From Leuconostoc lactis KCTC 3528 = DSM 20202 (GTDB taxonomy: Bacteria > Bacillota > Bacilli > Lactobacillales > Lactobacillaceae), in the NCBI RefSeq assembly GCF_014651235.1, contig NZ_BMWM01000002.1:1-64000 (forward strand): DNA of 64,000 nt. Direction: 5' to 3'. The position numbers and the translations under genes are program-made. The notes below the pieces were generated by a model. The model saw only the letters and a program-made list of their open reading frames with translations. It was not told the origin of the DNA and did no database searches. Of this stretch, positions 15,324 to 23,663 are shown piece by piece (position 1 is the stretch's first letter; the number at the start of each line of letters is the position of its first letter).

Positions 15324-16484
15324 TTAATTTTGTAGTTCTAACAGTCGCTTGCGCAAAGCGTCATCGTAAGCAGTCAGGTAAAGGCCGTACTTACCACGCT
15401 TGATGAGGACGTTTAAGACATTAGCAATGAAATCTTGGTATTGTGCCGGCGTAAATTGCATATCTTGGCGCTTCTTAAAAATTTCCTTGTGGGAATATTT
15501 TTCTGGGATAATGGTCATTTGATCGGTTTTGGGATCATAACCAAAGGATGGGCCAACAATCATGCCGACATAATTCAAATCAAAGCCTTGCAAAGTATAA
15601 ATTGTGCCAACCTGGGTAATGGATGATTCACGTTTTGCCCAGTGCGTGCGTTGCGGATCCCATTCATCCCAAGGCAAGGAGAAGGTATCCATTTCAACGT
15701 TGTGCCGCCCATCAATACGTGGGAAACCAGAAGTGGCGACCACGCGACTTAGGCCAACGGCTTTGTTTTGTGCCTTGATTTTTTCATAGAGTTCGCCAGC
15801 CGTAGCAAACACTTCAAATTCAAAATCGCTGTCTTTGGGGAAGGGTGTCAGTGGCTGCTGTGCCGTGAGGCGATCCATCCAGTCCACTTGGGCTTGGCTG
15901 GCTACCATACGATACTGGAAATCCATATCGAATTGGCGATAAGGATGTTGGCCAATCGTTTTGCGTAGTAATTCTTGTGACCAATACATTTTAGATTGGA
16001 ACACTTGGTTGAAATCGTAAACGACGACAACGACTTTGGCTAAATTCATTAAATCAGTCAACTGATTATTGCCGCGGTAATGTGCGTAAGGTTCAGACTT
16101 TGAATAGAGTAAATGGGCTTCGTCGACAAAAATCACATCGTATTGGCGGTGATTTTTCTGGGCGTCGTTAATGAGTGCCGTTGGTCGGCGGATCGCTTTA
16201 GGATTGAGGCCAGGAAAATCTTTGGCCATATCTTGGTAGGCTTTATACAGCTCAGGATGATTCACAACGAGCGCGGTTTTAAACCGTTTGTCTGTCATGT
16301 ATTGTTTGACAAGTTGCATGAGGACTACGGATTTACCGGTACCAGCAGCACCTTGGATAACTGCTACGGCATGTTCTTTACCGGCTAAATGTTGCTTAAT
16401 GTAGGTGTTCATGTCGGCAATGACATGTTTTTGATCATCAGAAAGATTGTCAATGAGAAATTGTTCTTTTAAAATTTTATTCAT
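15324..16484 (-). CDS. DUF2075-family P-loop ATPase (AAA/helicase-like)
   Basis: A 386-residue protein with Walker A G-A-A-G-T-G-K-S near residue 47, Walker B V-I-F-V-D-E-A-H near 120 and a late T-L-Q-G-F-D segment as in UvrD/Schlafen-like helicase cores. This pattern fits the DUF2075 family. Some members are fused to a GIY-YIG nuclease; this one is not. Function is unknown and may involve nucleic-acid processing or defence. It is a single gene with its own promoter (TATAAT-like box near 16505) and a TTGGAG site 7 bases from the start. Confidence 0.75.
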   Translation of the reverse strand: MNKILKEQFLIDNLSDDQKHVIADMNTYIKQHLAGKEHAVAVIQGAAGTGKSVVLMQLVKQYMTDKRFKTALVVNHPELYKAYQDMAKDFPGLNPKAIRRPTALINDAQKNHRQYDVIFVDEAHLLYSKSEPYAHYRGNNQLTDLMNLAKVVVVVYDFNQVFQSKMYWSQELLRKTIGQHPYRQFDMDFQYRMVASQAQVDWMDRLTAQQPLTPFPKDSDFEFEVFATAGELYEKIKAQNKAVGLSRVVATSGFPRIDGRHNVEMDTFSLPWDEWDPQRTHWAKRESSITQVGTIYTLQGFDLNYVGMIVGPSFGYDPKTDQMTIIPEKYSHKEIFKKRQDMQFTPAQYQDFIANVLNVLIKRGKYGLYLTAYDDALRKRLLELQN

Positions 16485-16581
16485 GATTACGCTCCAATAC
16501 GCTCTATTATACTATAATTGCCTGATCATCATGAAGTAGCCGGTTAGCATGTGTATAATATAAGATATGAGAGATGAAAAA

Positions 16582-17436
16582 ATGAGTGAAGTGATGACAA
16601 CGCAGGCAACGATAGACCTGCTCGTGACGGTTGATGATCACTATGTGAAGCCGTTAAAAGTGTTACTATTTTCGATTAAACAAACCAATCCTGGGCAGCA
16701 CTTTGATGTTTGGTTGTTGCATGCCAATATTACGCCATCAGTCTTGCAGGCGCTGGCGAATTTTGTTGACCAGTTGGGGTTTAACTTGCACGCGATTAAG
16801 GTACCGCTTGCCGCGTGGGCCGAAGCACCTACTGCTAAATTCAAACAATATCCACCAGAAATGTATTTCCGGCTGTTGTGCGGGGATTATTTACCGGACA
16901 CTTTACATCGGGTCATTTATTTAGATCCAGATATTTTAGTGATCAACCCGATCAAACCGTTATTTGACATGCCGCTGGCAGGGCATATGTTGGCGGCCGC
17001 CAGTCACATGGGATTGACGGGTATTACGCAAACAATTAATCATGTGCGTCTCGGGACGCGCCAAGCCTATTTTAATTCTGGTGTGATGTTGATGGATTTG
17101 GATAAAATGCGCCAACGGGTGCGGTTGCAAGATATTTTTGATGTCATTGCATCGCGCGGTCGGGAACTGATTTTACCCGATCAAGATATCTTAAATTATC
17201 TATACGGGGCAGATATTTTGCCAATTCCAGAGGAAGTTTGGAACTATGATACGCGTGACAACATTGTGCATTATGCTAAGAGTTTTGGCGAAGTGGATAT
17301 GCAGTGGGTGATGAAAAATACAGTCATTCTCCATTTTTGTGGCCGACCAAAGCCGTGGGAGAAGAGTATTATTAATCGCTATGCCGTGCTTTACCAACAT
17401 TATGAACAGTTATTGGTCAATACACAATTTGAATAA
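16582..17436 (+). CDS. Glycosyltransferase family 8 protein
   Basis: About 284 residues. An N-terminal nucleotide-sugar fold begins with L-L-V-T-V-D-D-H-Y. The D-P-D metal motif lies in V-I-Y-L-D-P-D-I-L-V and a later H-F-C-G-R-P-K-P-W matches the His-containing C-terminal motif of GT8 galactosyl/glucosyltransferases. The acceptor is unknown; lipopolysaccharide-like or wall glycans are typical. I prefer ATG 16582, which has GAGAG upstream, over ATG 16567, which overlaps the promoter -10 region. Confidence 0.85.
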   Translation: MSEVMTTQATIDLLVTVDDHYVKPLKVLLFSIKQTNPGQHFDVWLLHANITPSVLQALANFVDQLGFNLHAIKVPLAAWAEAPTAKFKQYPPEMYFRLLCGDYLPDTLHRVIYLDPDILVINPIKPLFDMPLAGHMLAAASHMGLTGITQTINHVRLGTRQAYFNSGVMLMDLDKMRQRVRLQDIFDVIASRGRELILPDQDILNYLYGADILPIPEEVWNYDTRDNIVHYAKSFGEVDMQWVMKNTVILHFCGRPKPWEKSIINRYAVLYQHYEQLLVNTQFE

Positions 17437-17439
17437 TAT

Positions 17440-17496
17440 AAAAAGGCAATCTCATCAGCTAGCGTTTCGACGCACTGGCTGATGATATTGCCTTTT
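17440..17496. terminator. Long bidirectional terminator
   Basis: A multi-part stem with outer AAAAAGGCAAT/ATTGCCTTTTTT and inner TCATCAGC/GCTGATGA closes with a TTCG loop. A and T tracts on both sides serve the GT8 gene and the convergent small gene. Confidence 0.9.
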
Positions 17497-17503
17497 TTGC
17501 TGT

Positions 17504-17713
17504 TTAAGCAGACCATTGATTGGTTTGGAAATCGGTTAAAATACGATCAAATTCTAAGATTTGAGCCGCGTTTGAGAGATGATAGGCCTGATGAAAGTCA
17601 TCCCACAGTTGTTGGACGCGCGCAGGCACGTGTTCCAGTAAAGTGTCGCCGGTAGCTTGGCTATAAGCGTTACGGCTCCACTCTGCAATAATGTTGTATT
17701 CTTGTCCGAGCAT
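17504..17713 (-). CDS. Small protein of unknown function
   Basis: A 69-residue acidic soluble protein, predicted helical, with no motif I recognise. Its stop lies next to the shared terminator, which supports a real gene. The Shine-Dalgarno is weak (AAAGG about 11 bases upstream). It may be a short stress or regulatory protein. Confidence 0.55.
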   Translation of the reverse strand: MLGQEYNIIAEWSRNAYSQATGDTLLEHVPARVQQLWDDFHQAYHLSNAAQILEFDRILTDFQTNQWSA

Positions 17714-17960
17714 AAAATGTCATACCTTTAGTGTAAAAAATTTATTAGATATCTAATATAACATATAAAACCTTACACACCTATTTTTTGCTTCCTAAAA
17801 GTAATAGGTTAGTATATTTCAAGTTAAATCAAATAATAATTTCATTTTATCATAGCGTTAAAAAGTTGCACAAGTGGTATTGTTTTTAAAATAATGAGCT
17901 TGTCATATCATTTAGGTTATATTATAATTAGTTTTATTAAGTAATAAGGAAATAGGATGT
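17714..17960. other. A/T-rich intergenic region
   Basis: About 250 A/T-rich bases between the small minus-strand gene and the oppA remnant. They probably hold divergent promoters; TATAAT-like boxes occur near 17930. No gene and no strong repeat is seen. Confidence 0.5.
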
Positions 17961-19595
17961 ATGAAAAATTAGCAAAAATTTGCAGCGGGTGGCGCAGTTG
18001 TCGTCGTTGCATTAGCAGGAACGCGTGCCGCTGGTCTCTGGGGCACATCACAAACAAAAGATCGTCAGGTATTACACTTTTCACTACCGACACCACTGAA
18101 CGGATTAGATACCGCAACTGTCACGGATGAGTATTCAATGGATATTGTTGGTAATGCTGGGGAAGGTCTGATGCGTGCTGATAAAAACGGCACGCCACAA
18201 CAAGCATAAGCAAAGTCGGTTAAGGCGTCTGCTGATGGTAAAACTTGGACCATCACGTTGCGACCGGACTTGAAGTGGTCAGATGGTTCAGCATTGACAG
18301 CAGATGATTTTGTTTATGGTTGGCAACGCGCTAACGACCCGGCAACAAAGTCAGAATATGCGTATTTGTATAGTGGGATTAAAAATGCCGATAAAATCCA
18401 AAGCGGTGACGCTGACAAGAAAACTTTGGGCATTAGCGCTAAAGGCAACGTTTTGACCGTCACCTTAGAAAAGCCGCTTCCGCAGTTTGAAAGTCTATTG
18501 ACCTTCCCAACATTTTTCCCACAGCAGCAAAAGTTTGTGGAAAAGCAGGGCAAGCAATTTGCGACAACCGCAGCCAAGTCTTTGTATAATGGCCCATACA
18601 AGTTTGAAGGTTGGCAAGGGACGAACAACCAGTTTAAGCTTGTGAAGAATGAGCATTATTGGGATGCCAAAAACGTTAAAACACCAGAAATTGATTTCCA
18701 GGTCATTCAAAAACCTGAAGTGGCTGTACAAATGTACAAGACTGGTAAGCTAGATGCAGCGCTAGTGAATACGCCGCAGTTAGCGCAGGCCAACAAAAAC
18801 AATAAGGGCTATCGCGTTACGCCACAAGCAACAACTGTTTATTTAGCTTATAACCAAAGTGGCAGCGTGAAAGCCTTGACGAATGCTAAAATCCGACAAG
18901 CGTTGAATTTGGCGACAAATCGTTCTGAATTGAACTCACAAGTGCTATCTGGTACGTCAACAGCAGCAAATTCCTTTACACCAAAGGGTTTGAGTCAAGC
19001 TAACGGAGAAGATTTTGCAACGTATGCCAAGCAAGATTATACATATAATCCAACTAAGGCACGCGAATTGTTCAAGGAAGGGCTGGCTGAACTTGGGGTC
19101 AACGCTGTCACGTTGGAAATTGAAGCAGACACTGACCGTGTGGCCAATGCCAAAGATGTCGTGAACTACTTGCAAGGCCAGTGGAGTAAGACGTTACCAG
19201 GTTTGACCGTGACCCAAAAGTTTGTGCCATTTAAGCAACGTTTGCAAGATGGTAGCAATAAGAACTTCCAAGTGATGCTGACGCAGTGGGGTGCTGATTA
19301 CGCTGAACCAACAACCTTCTTGGATTTGGCCGCCACTGACAACCCGAATAACTATAATCACAATAGCACACCGGCCTATGATGCCTTGTTAGCCAATGCT
19401 AAGGGCGTTGATGCGACTGATGATAAGCAACGGTCGGCTGATGAGTTGGGATTGGAAAAAATTATCCATGAACAAGCATTGTTGAACCCGCTTTATTATC
19501 GGGCACAAACAGAATTGGTAAATCCAAATATCAGGGGCTTCTACCACCATGCGGTAGGCGTGTCGCTTGATTTCAAGACGGCTGTGCGCCAATAA
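17961..19595 (+). pseudogene. oppA-like peptide ABC transporter substrate-binding protein, two nonsense codons
   Basis: A full-length frame of 544 codons encodes an OppA-type (SBP_bac_5) protein. A Lys-start signal region leads into the conserved L-R-P-D-L-K-W-S-D-G-S segment, a W-Q-R-A-N-D-P motif and a long intact C-terminal part (18258-19595). Two in-frame stops break it: TAG at codon 4 (17970-17972) and TAA at codon 83 (18207-18209). The frame is otherwise kept, so these look like recent point mutations (TGG to TAG and perhaps TTA to TAA) or base-calling errors. No lipobox Cys is seen. A GGA-rich site precedes ATG 17961. No opp permease genes are nearby, so it is an orphan binding protein. 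Confidence 0.8.
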
Positions 19596-19601
19596 AAAAT
19601 G

Positions 19602-19640
19602 AAAAAGAACAGGTAGCGATAATGCAACCTGTTCTTTTTT
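19602..19640. terminator. Bidirectional terminator after the oppA remnant
   Basis: AAAAAGAACAGGT (19602-19614) pairs with 19627-19639, with T or A tracts on both sides. Confidence 0.88.
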
Positions 19641-19754
19641 CAGGATAAGAAAAGCCATGCTAACCCAATTGTTAACATGGCTGCTGCAATCGTAATGACC
19701 GCTTTTCCTTTAAGCGGCCAAAACAATTGCGCGATACATTGCTGTATGACTCAA
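19640..19754 (-). pseudogene. Possible remnant of a tiny membrane-protein gene
   Basis: On the minus strand a GGGGG site (19764-19768) precedes TTG 19754, which opens a 14-codon frame. In another frame about 28 codons (19640-19726) encode a basic lead L-K-G-K-A followed by one clear membrane helix ending W-L-F-L-S and a stop that abuts the shared terminator. A single frameshift would join the two parts. It could also be chance. Confidence 0.3.
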
Positions 19755-19864
19755 AAGTTATGACCCCCTTTCCTAGATTGTTTACAGTGTACAAGTTCAT
19801 GCCGCTAAAATCAAATCATTTGCTTGAGATGAGTTTGTTATAATGAAAGATATCAAGTTAAAAA

Positions 19865-19902
19865 ATGGAGGCGCGGCGTGACGAACACGCCCATGATCGA
19901 TG
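19865..19902 (+). promoter_or_regulatory. Shine-Dalgarno / hairpin / start leader of nucleoside hydrolase 1
   Basis: GGAGG (19867-19871) lies about 28 bases before ATG 19900. Between them is a perfect hairpin GGCGTG-ACGAA-CACGCC (19875-19891). Folding it out leaves about 11 bases. A 10-codon mini-ORF starts at GTG 19878 and ends at 19910, overlapping the real start. Confidence 0.6.
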
Positions 19903-20853
19903 ACAAATAAAATACCGGTAATTTTTGATACAGATCCAGGGATTGATGATGCGGCGGCACTCACGGTGCTGTTAACGGATGATCGTTTTGACGTGAAATT
20001 AATCACTGCCGTTGCTGGTAACGTCTCTGTGGATAAAACAACCAAAAATGTTCTAAAATTAACCCATTTCTTTAACCGGCCAGATGTTGCGGTTGCACGT
20101 GGTGCTGAAAAGCCACTTGTGAAAGCCTATCAAGATGCCGCCAATATTCATGGTGTCGATGGTTTAGCTGGGTATCACTTTACCGAACCATCAACTAAAA
20201 TCGTGTCCTTATCAGCGGTTGAAGCGATGCGGGCAACGTTGCTGGCGAGTGATGAAAAAATCACTTTGGTCGCTGTTGGCGCCTATACAAATATTGCCAT
20301 GTTACTGCACAGCTATCCAGAAGTAACTGATAAAATTGCGCGCATTGTGGTGATGGGGGGCAGTTTGTCCGGTGGTAATATGACGTCTGTTGCTGAATTT
20401 AATGTTTTCACGGATCCAGATGCAGCTAAAATCGTGTTCAATAGTGGGTTGGATGTGACGATGATTGGTTTGGACGTGACGCTAAAGGCGCTGCTGACGG
20501 CTGAATCAATGGCAACACTTGCGACAATGAATAAAACGGGTGAAATGCTAACGGCGTTGTTTAATGCTTATGGGGATGGCTCCATGGCAACAGGAAAACC
20601 CATGCATGATGTGAACACGTTATTTTATTTACTTTCGCCGGAAAAGTACACAATTAAGGACTATTGGGTTGATGTGGTGACTGACGGACCAGCCATCGGG
20701 GCGACAGTGGCAGATAGCCATGCGAGAACCCATACGACCACGAATGTCCATGTGGCGACCGACATTGATGTGGCTGCCTTTAATGCGTGGTATTTATTAG
20801 AAATTGCGCAAATTAATGATGCGGCTGTGAATGCTGGAAAGCTTGAAAATTAG
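19900..20853 (+). CDS. Nucleoside hydrolase, IunH family
   Basis: A 317-residue cytoplasmic enzyme that splits ribonucleosides into base and ribose. The calcium-binding signature is V-I-F-D-T-D-P-G-I-D-D-A near the N terminus, with V-V-M-G-G in the middle and a late H-D-V-N segment. Substrate range is not clear. A second family member lies at 53274-54230. ATG 19900 begins the conserved part but has no adjacent Shine-Dalgarno; see the leader entry. It has its own upstream region and is not in an obvious operon. Confidence 0.88.
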   Translation: MTNKIPVIFDTDPGIDDAAALTVLLTDDRFDVKLITAVAGNVSVDKTTKNVLKLTHFFNRPDVAVARGAEKPLVKAYQDAANIHGVDGLAGYHFTEPSTKIVSLSAVEAMRATLLASDEKITLVAVGAYTNIAMLLHSYPEVTDKIARIVVMGGSLSGGNMTSVAEFNVFTDPDAAKIVFNSGLDVTMIGLDVTLKALLTAESMATLATMNKTGEMLTALFNAYGDGSMATGKPMHDVNTLFYLLSPEKYTIKDYWVDVVTDGPAIGATVADSHARTHTTTNVHVATDIDVAAFNAWYLLEIAQINDAAVNAGKLEN

Positions 20854-20929
20854 GCTTTTTTCAGGTATTCTAGTATTAGTTGTAATTGGCGCTTTTCGTG
20901 CTGCAAAAACTTGAAAACGGAGTAAGAAA

Positions 20930-21649
20930 TTGACAGTCGATGAGTTTGTTTCAGCTTTGAAAAACGCTGGTATCCAGTTAACTGAAAATCAAATCCAACA
21001 ATTTGAACAATACTTTGATATGTTGGTGGCCACGAATGCGCATGTGAATCTCACGGCGATCACAGAGAAAAAGGATGCGTACTTAAAACACTTCTATGAT
21101 TCTTTGACGGTGGCGCAATATGAGAAAGCCCTACAGCAGACAACTGGGACGCTGATTGATGTGGGTACGGGGGCAGGTTTCCCGTCACTACCGCTTAAAA
21201 TTGCCTTTCCAAACTTGCAAATTACCATGGTTGACGCGTTGCAAAAGCGTGTGAAATTCTTGCAAGATGTGGTCACAACGCTGGGCTTAACAGGCGTGAC
21301 AATTGTGCATGGCCGTGCAGAAGATATTGGCCAAGACCCAAAGTATCGTGAACAATTTGACTACGCCACGGCACGGGCTGTGGCACGGACGAGTGTGCTT
21401 GCCGAATATACCTTGCCATTTGTAAAAATTGGTGGGGAATTCTTGGTGATGAAGGGTTCTGCTGCAGAGCAAGAACTAGCGGATGGCCAAAAAGCCTTAG
21501 CCACGTTAGGTGGTCAGTTACGTGAATCATTTGAATTCACACTGCCTAATGGCGATACACGCTACGTACAAATTGTTGATAAAAATAAAAAAACACCAAA
21601 GAAGTATCCACGACAAGCTGGTACCCCTAGCAAAAAACCGATTGGATAA
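20930..21649 (+). CDS. rsmG: 16S rRNA (guanine527-N7)-methyltransferase
   Basis: A 239-residue SAM-dependent methyltransferase of the GidB family. It carries the SAM-binding block D-V-G-T-G-A-G-F-P-S-L-P-L, an upstream N-L-T-A-I-T motif and R-A-V-A in the active-site region. It starts with TTG after a GGAG site 8 bases upstream. It is followed by parA-parB, the usual oriC-proximal order in Firmicutes. Confidence 0.93.
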   Translation: MTVDEFVSALKNAGIQLTENQIQQFEQYFDMLVATNAHVNLTAITEKKDAYLKHFYDSLTVAQYEKALQQTTGTLIDVGTGAGFPSLPLKIAFPNLQITMVDALQKRVKFLQDVVTTLGLTGVTIVHGRAEDIGQDPKYREQFDYATARAVARTSVLAEYTLPFVKIGGEFLVMKGSAAEQELADGQKALATLGGQLRESFEFTLPNGDTRYVQIVDKNKKTPKKYPRQAGTPSKKPIG

Positions 21650-21725
21650 TCTTAAAAACGCTTGGCGCCGATGCGTGCCGATCGGAACAAATAATTAGTG
21701 TTGACAGAAAGGACGTCAAAACCAA

Positions 21726-22487
21726 ATGGCACAAATAATCGCATTAGCCAACCAAAAAGGTGGCGTCGGCAAAACGACGACGAGTGTAAACTTAGGTGCA
21801 GCGCTTGCCCAGGCCGGACAACGTGTTTTACTTGTGGATATTGATGCGCAAGGGAACGCAACCAGTGGTTCAGGCATTGATAAATCAGAACTTGAACGTG
21901 ATAGTTATGATGTCATCGTTGATGGTGCGCCGTTACACGAAGTGATTGTGCCAACGGATAACTATGATTTGGTGCCAGCAACGATTCAATTGTCAGGTGC
22001 TGAAATTGAACTGGCTGATACAAAAGAACGTGAATATCGCCTCAAAGCAGCACTTGCCACTGTGGCTGATGATTATGATTTCATTTTGATTGATAATCCA
22101 CCAGCTTTAGGGTTACTGACGGTTAATGCTTTCACGGCAGCAGATGCAATTTTGATCCCTGTGCAAACGGAATTTTATGCCTTAGAAGGTTTGGGGCAAT
22201 TGCTCAACACCATCGAACTGGTACGTCAGCAGTTTAATCCGGACTTAGATATTGCGGGTATCTTATTGACAATGTATGACGGCCGGACGAATTTAGCCAA
22301 GCAAGTTGCCGAAGAAGTGCGTAATTATTTTGTTGATAAGGTCTATGAGACCGTGATTCCACGCACAGTGCGGTTGAGTGAGGCGCCATCATATGGCCAA
22401 GCAATTATTGATTTCGATCCACGCTCAGTTGGTGCACAAGTCTATACAGAACTGGCACAGGAGGTCTTGAAGCAATATGGCAACTAA
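21726..22487 (+). CDS. parA: Chromosome-partitioning ATPase ParA/Soj
   Basis: A 253-residue ATPase of the MinD/ParA class. The deviant Walker A K-G-G-V-G-K-T-T-T is at the N terminus, followed by V-D-I-D-A-Q-G-N and later I-D-N-P-P-A-L-G. It works with ParB on the chromosome or origin. It overlaps parB by 11 bases. The Shine-Dalgarno AAAGGA lies about 12-14 bases upstream, slightly long. Confidence 0.94.
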   Translation: MAQIIALANQKGGVGKTTTSVNLGAALAQAGQRVLLVDIDAQGNATSGSGIDKSELERDSYDVIVDGAPLHEVIVPTDNYDLVPATIQLSGAEIELADTKEREYRLKAALATVADDYDFILIDNPPALGLLTVNAFTAADAILIPVQTEFYALEGLGQLLNTIELVRQQFNPDLDIAGILLTMYDGRTNLAKQVAEEVRNYFVDKVYETVIPRTVRLSEAPSYGQAIIDFDPRSVGAQVYTELAQEVLKQYGN

Positions 22488-23376
22488 AAAAGGTGGTCTG
22501 GGAAAAGGGCTTGGTGGCTTGTTTAATGCCAACAATGTGACGGAAGAAGCTTTAGAACATACCAAGTCAGTGACAAAAAAAGCGAGTGATACTGAGCAAG
22601 TTGAACGGTTGGCATTAGATAAAATTACCCCTAATCCGTTTCAGCCACGGCATCATTTTGATGCGGCTAAGTTAAACGAACTCGCCAAGTCGATTAAGGC
22701 TTCAGGGGTTCTGACACCAATCATTGTGCGCCGTTCGGGACGCGAATACCAAATTATTGCGGGTGAACGACGGGTGCGGGCTTCAAAGTTGGCCGGCCTA
22801 ACGACAATTAGCGCCATTGTTCGGACAGTTGATGACGAGACGATGGCGGCAGTGGCTTTAATTGAAAACTTGCAGCGCGATGATTTGGATGCGATTGAAG
22901 AAGCGCAAGCTTACCAAGCATTAATGACGCAACTGCAATTAACCCAAGCTCAAGTCGCTGAAAAGGTTGGTAAAGAACGGACAACTGTGGCCAATGCCGT
23001 CAGATTGTTGAATTTACCAACGTCAGTTCAAGATTTGGTGCAAGCTGGTGACCTATCAATGGGGCAAGCGCGGGCCATTTTGGGCTTGAAAGCGAAGTCA
23101 CAAATTGAAAAAACCGCTGCGCTTGTTGTGGCACGACAATTAAGTGTTCGCCAAGTTGAAGCGCTCGTGAAGCAAATGAATGCGGGCGCCAGTGACAAAC
23201 CAGAAAAGGTTGTGTCACCTTATGTGGTGGCCATTGCCTCACAATTAGAAGAAAAATTTGGGACAAAAGTCAAAGTCAATGCCGGTGCTAAAGGTAACGG
23301 GAAAATTGAAATTAACTATGTTTCTAACGATGATTTGAATCGCATTTTAGATTTATTAGACATTGAGGTCGAGTAA
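22477..23376 (+). CDS. parB: Chromosome-partitioning protein ParB/Spo0J
   Basis: A 299-residue DNA-binding protein. It begins with K-K-G-G-L-G-K-G-L-G-G-L-F, then the P-N-P-F-Q-P-R segment, the CTP-binding A-G-E-R-R-V-R-A-S-K motif, and an HTH around V-A-E-K-V-G-K-E-R-T-T-V. It binds parS sites and loads SMC in related bacteria. I saw no consensus parS in this window. It is translationally coupled to parA, and the DUF951 gene begins 2 bases after its stop. Confidence 0.94.
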   Translation: MATKKGGLGKGLGGLFNANNVTEEALEHTKSVTKKASDTEQVERLALDKITPNPFQPRHHFDAAKLNELAKSIKASGVLTPIIVRRSGREYQIIAGERRVRASKLAGLTTISAIVRTVDDETMAAVALIENLQRDDLDAIEEAQAYQALMTQLQLTQAQVAEKVGKERTTVANAVRLLNLPTSVQDLVQAGDLSMGQARAILGLKAKSQIEKTAALVVARQLSVRQVEALVKQMNAGASDKPEKVVSPYVVAIASQLEEKFGTKVKVNAGAKGNGKIEINYVSNDDLNRILDLLDIEVE

Positions 23377-23377
23377 T

Positions 23378-23584
23378 ATGGTGCAACCATTAGACTACAA
23401 GTTAAATGACATTGTTGAAATGAAAAAGCCACACGCTTGCGGTGCTAATGCTTGGCGTATTACCCGCGTAGGTGCGGATATTAAGTTAAGCTGCACGCAG
23501 TGTGGCCGTGGCGTTATGATGTCACGCTTTGACTTCAATAAACGTTTAAAGAAAATTTTACACTCAGCAGATGCTGAGATGTAA
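23378..23584 (+). CDS. DUF951 family protein
   Basis: A 68-residue protein with the DUF951 pattern: H-x-C-G near residue 21, W-x-I-x-R-x-G-A-D-I-K in the middle and C-x-x-C-G-R before a basic tail, suggesting a zinc-binding or nucleic-acid-associated role. I chose ATG 23378, 9 bases after GAGG; the earlier in-frame TTG would overlap that site. It lies between parB and ychF, as in many Firmicutes. Confidence 0.85.
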   Translation: MVQPLDYKLNDIVEMKKPHACGANAWRITRVGADIKLSCTQCGRGVMMSRFDFNKRLKKILHSADAEM

Positions 23585-23598
23585 TGGGTTTGATTAAG

Positions 23599-23663
23599 AA
23601 AGGAAACGTGCTCCAAAGATGCTAACGATGACGTGGGTATCTTTGTCACATACTTAAGATATG
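23599..23663 (+). promoter_or_regulatory. Shine-Dalgarno / hairpin / start leader of ychF
   Basis: AAAGGA (23599-23604) is 56 bases before ATG 23661. GTG-N3-CAAAGAT (23608-23620) pairs with ATCTTTG-N-CAC (23639-23649). Two mini-ORFs lie in between (23608-23625 and 23628-23657); the second stops 3 bases before ychF. Confidence 0.5.

Noticed and set aside
15435-16388. Several plus-strand frames opposite the DUF2075 gene
   Set aside because: Shadows of a well-supported gene with Walker motifs on the other strand.
21650-23600. parS site near parAB
   Set aside because: No match to the TGTTTCACGTGAAACA consensus was seen by eye.
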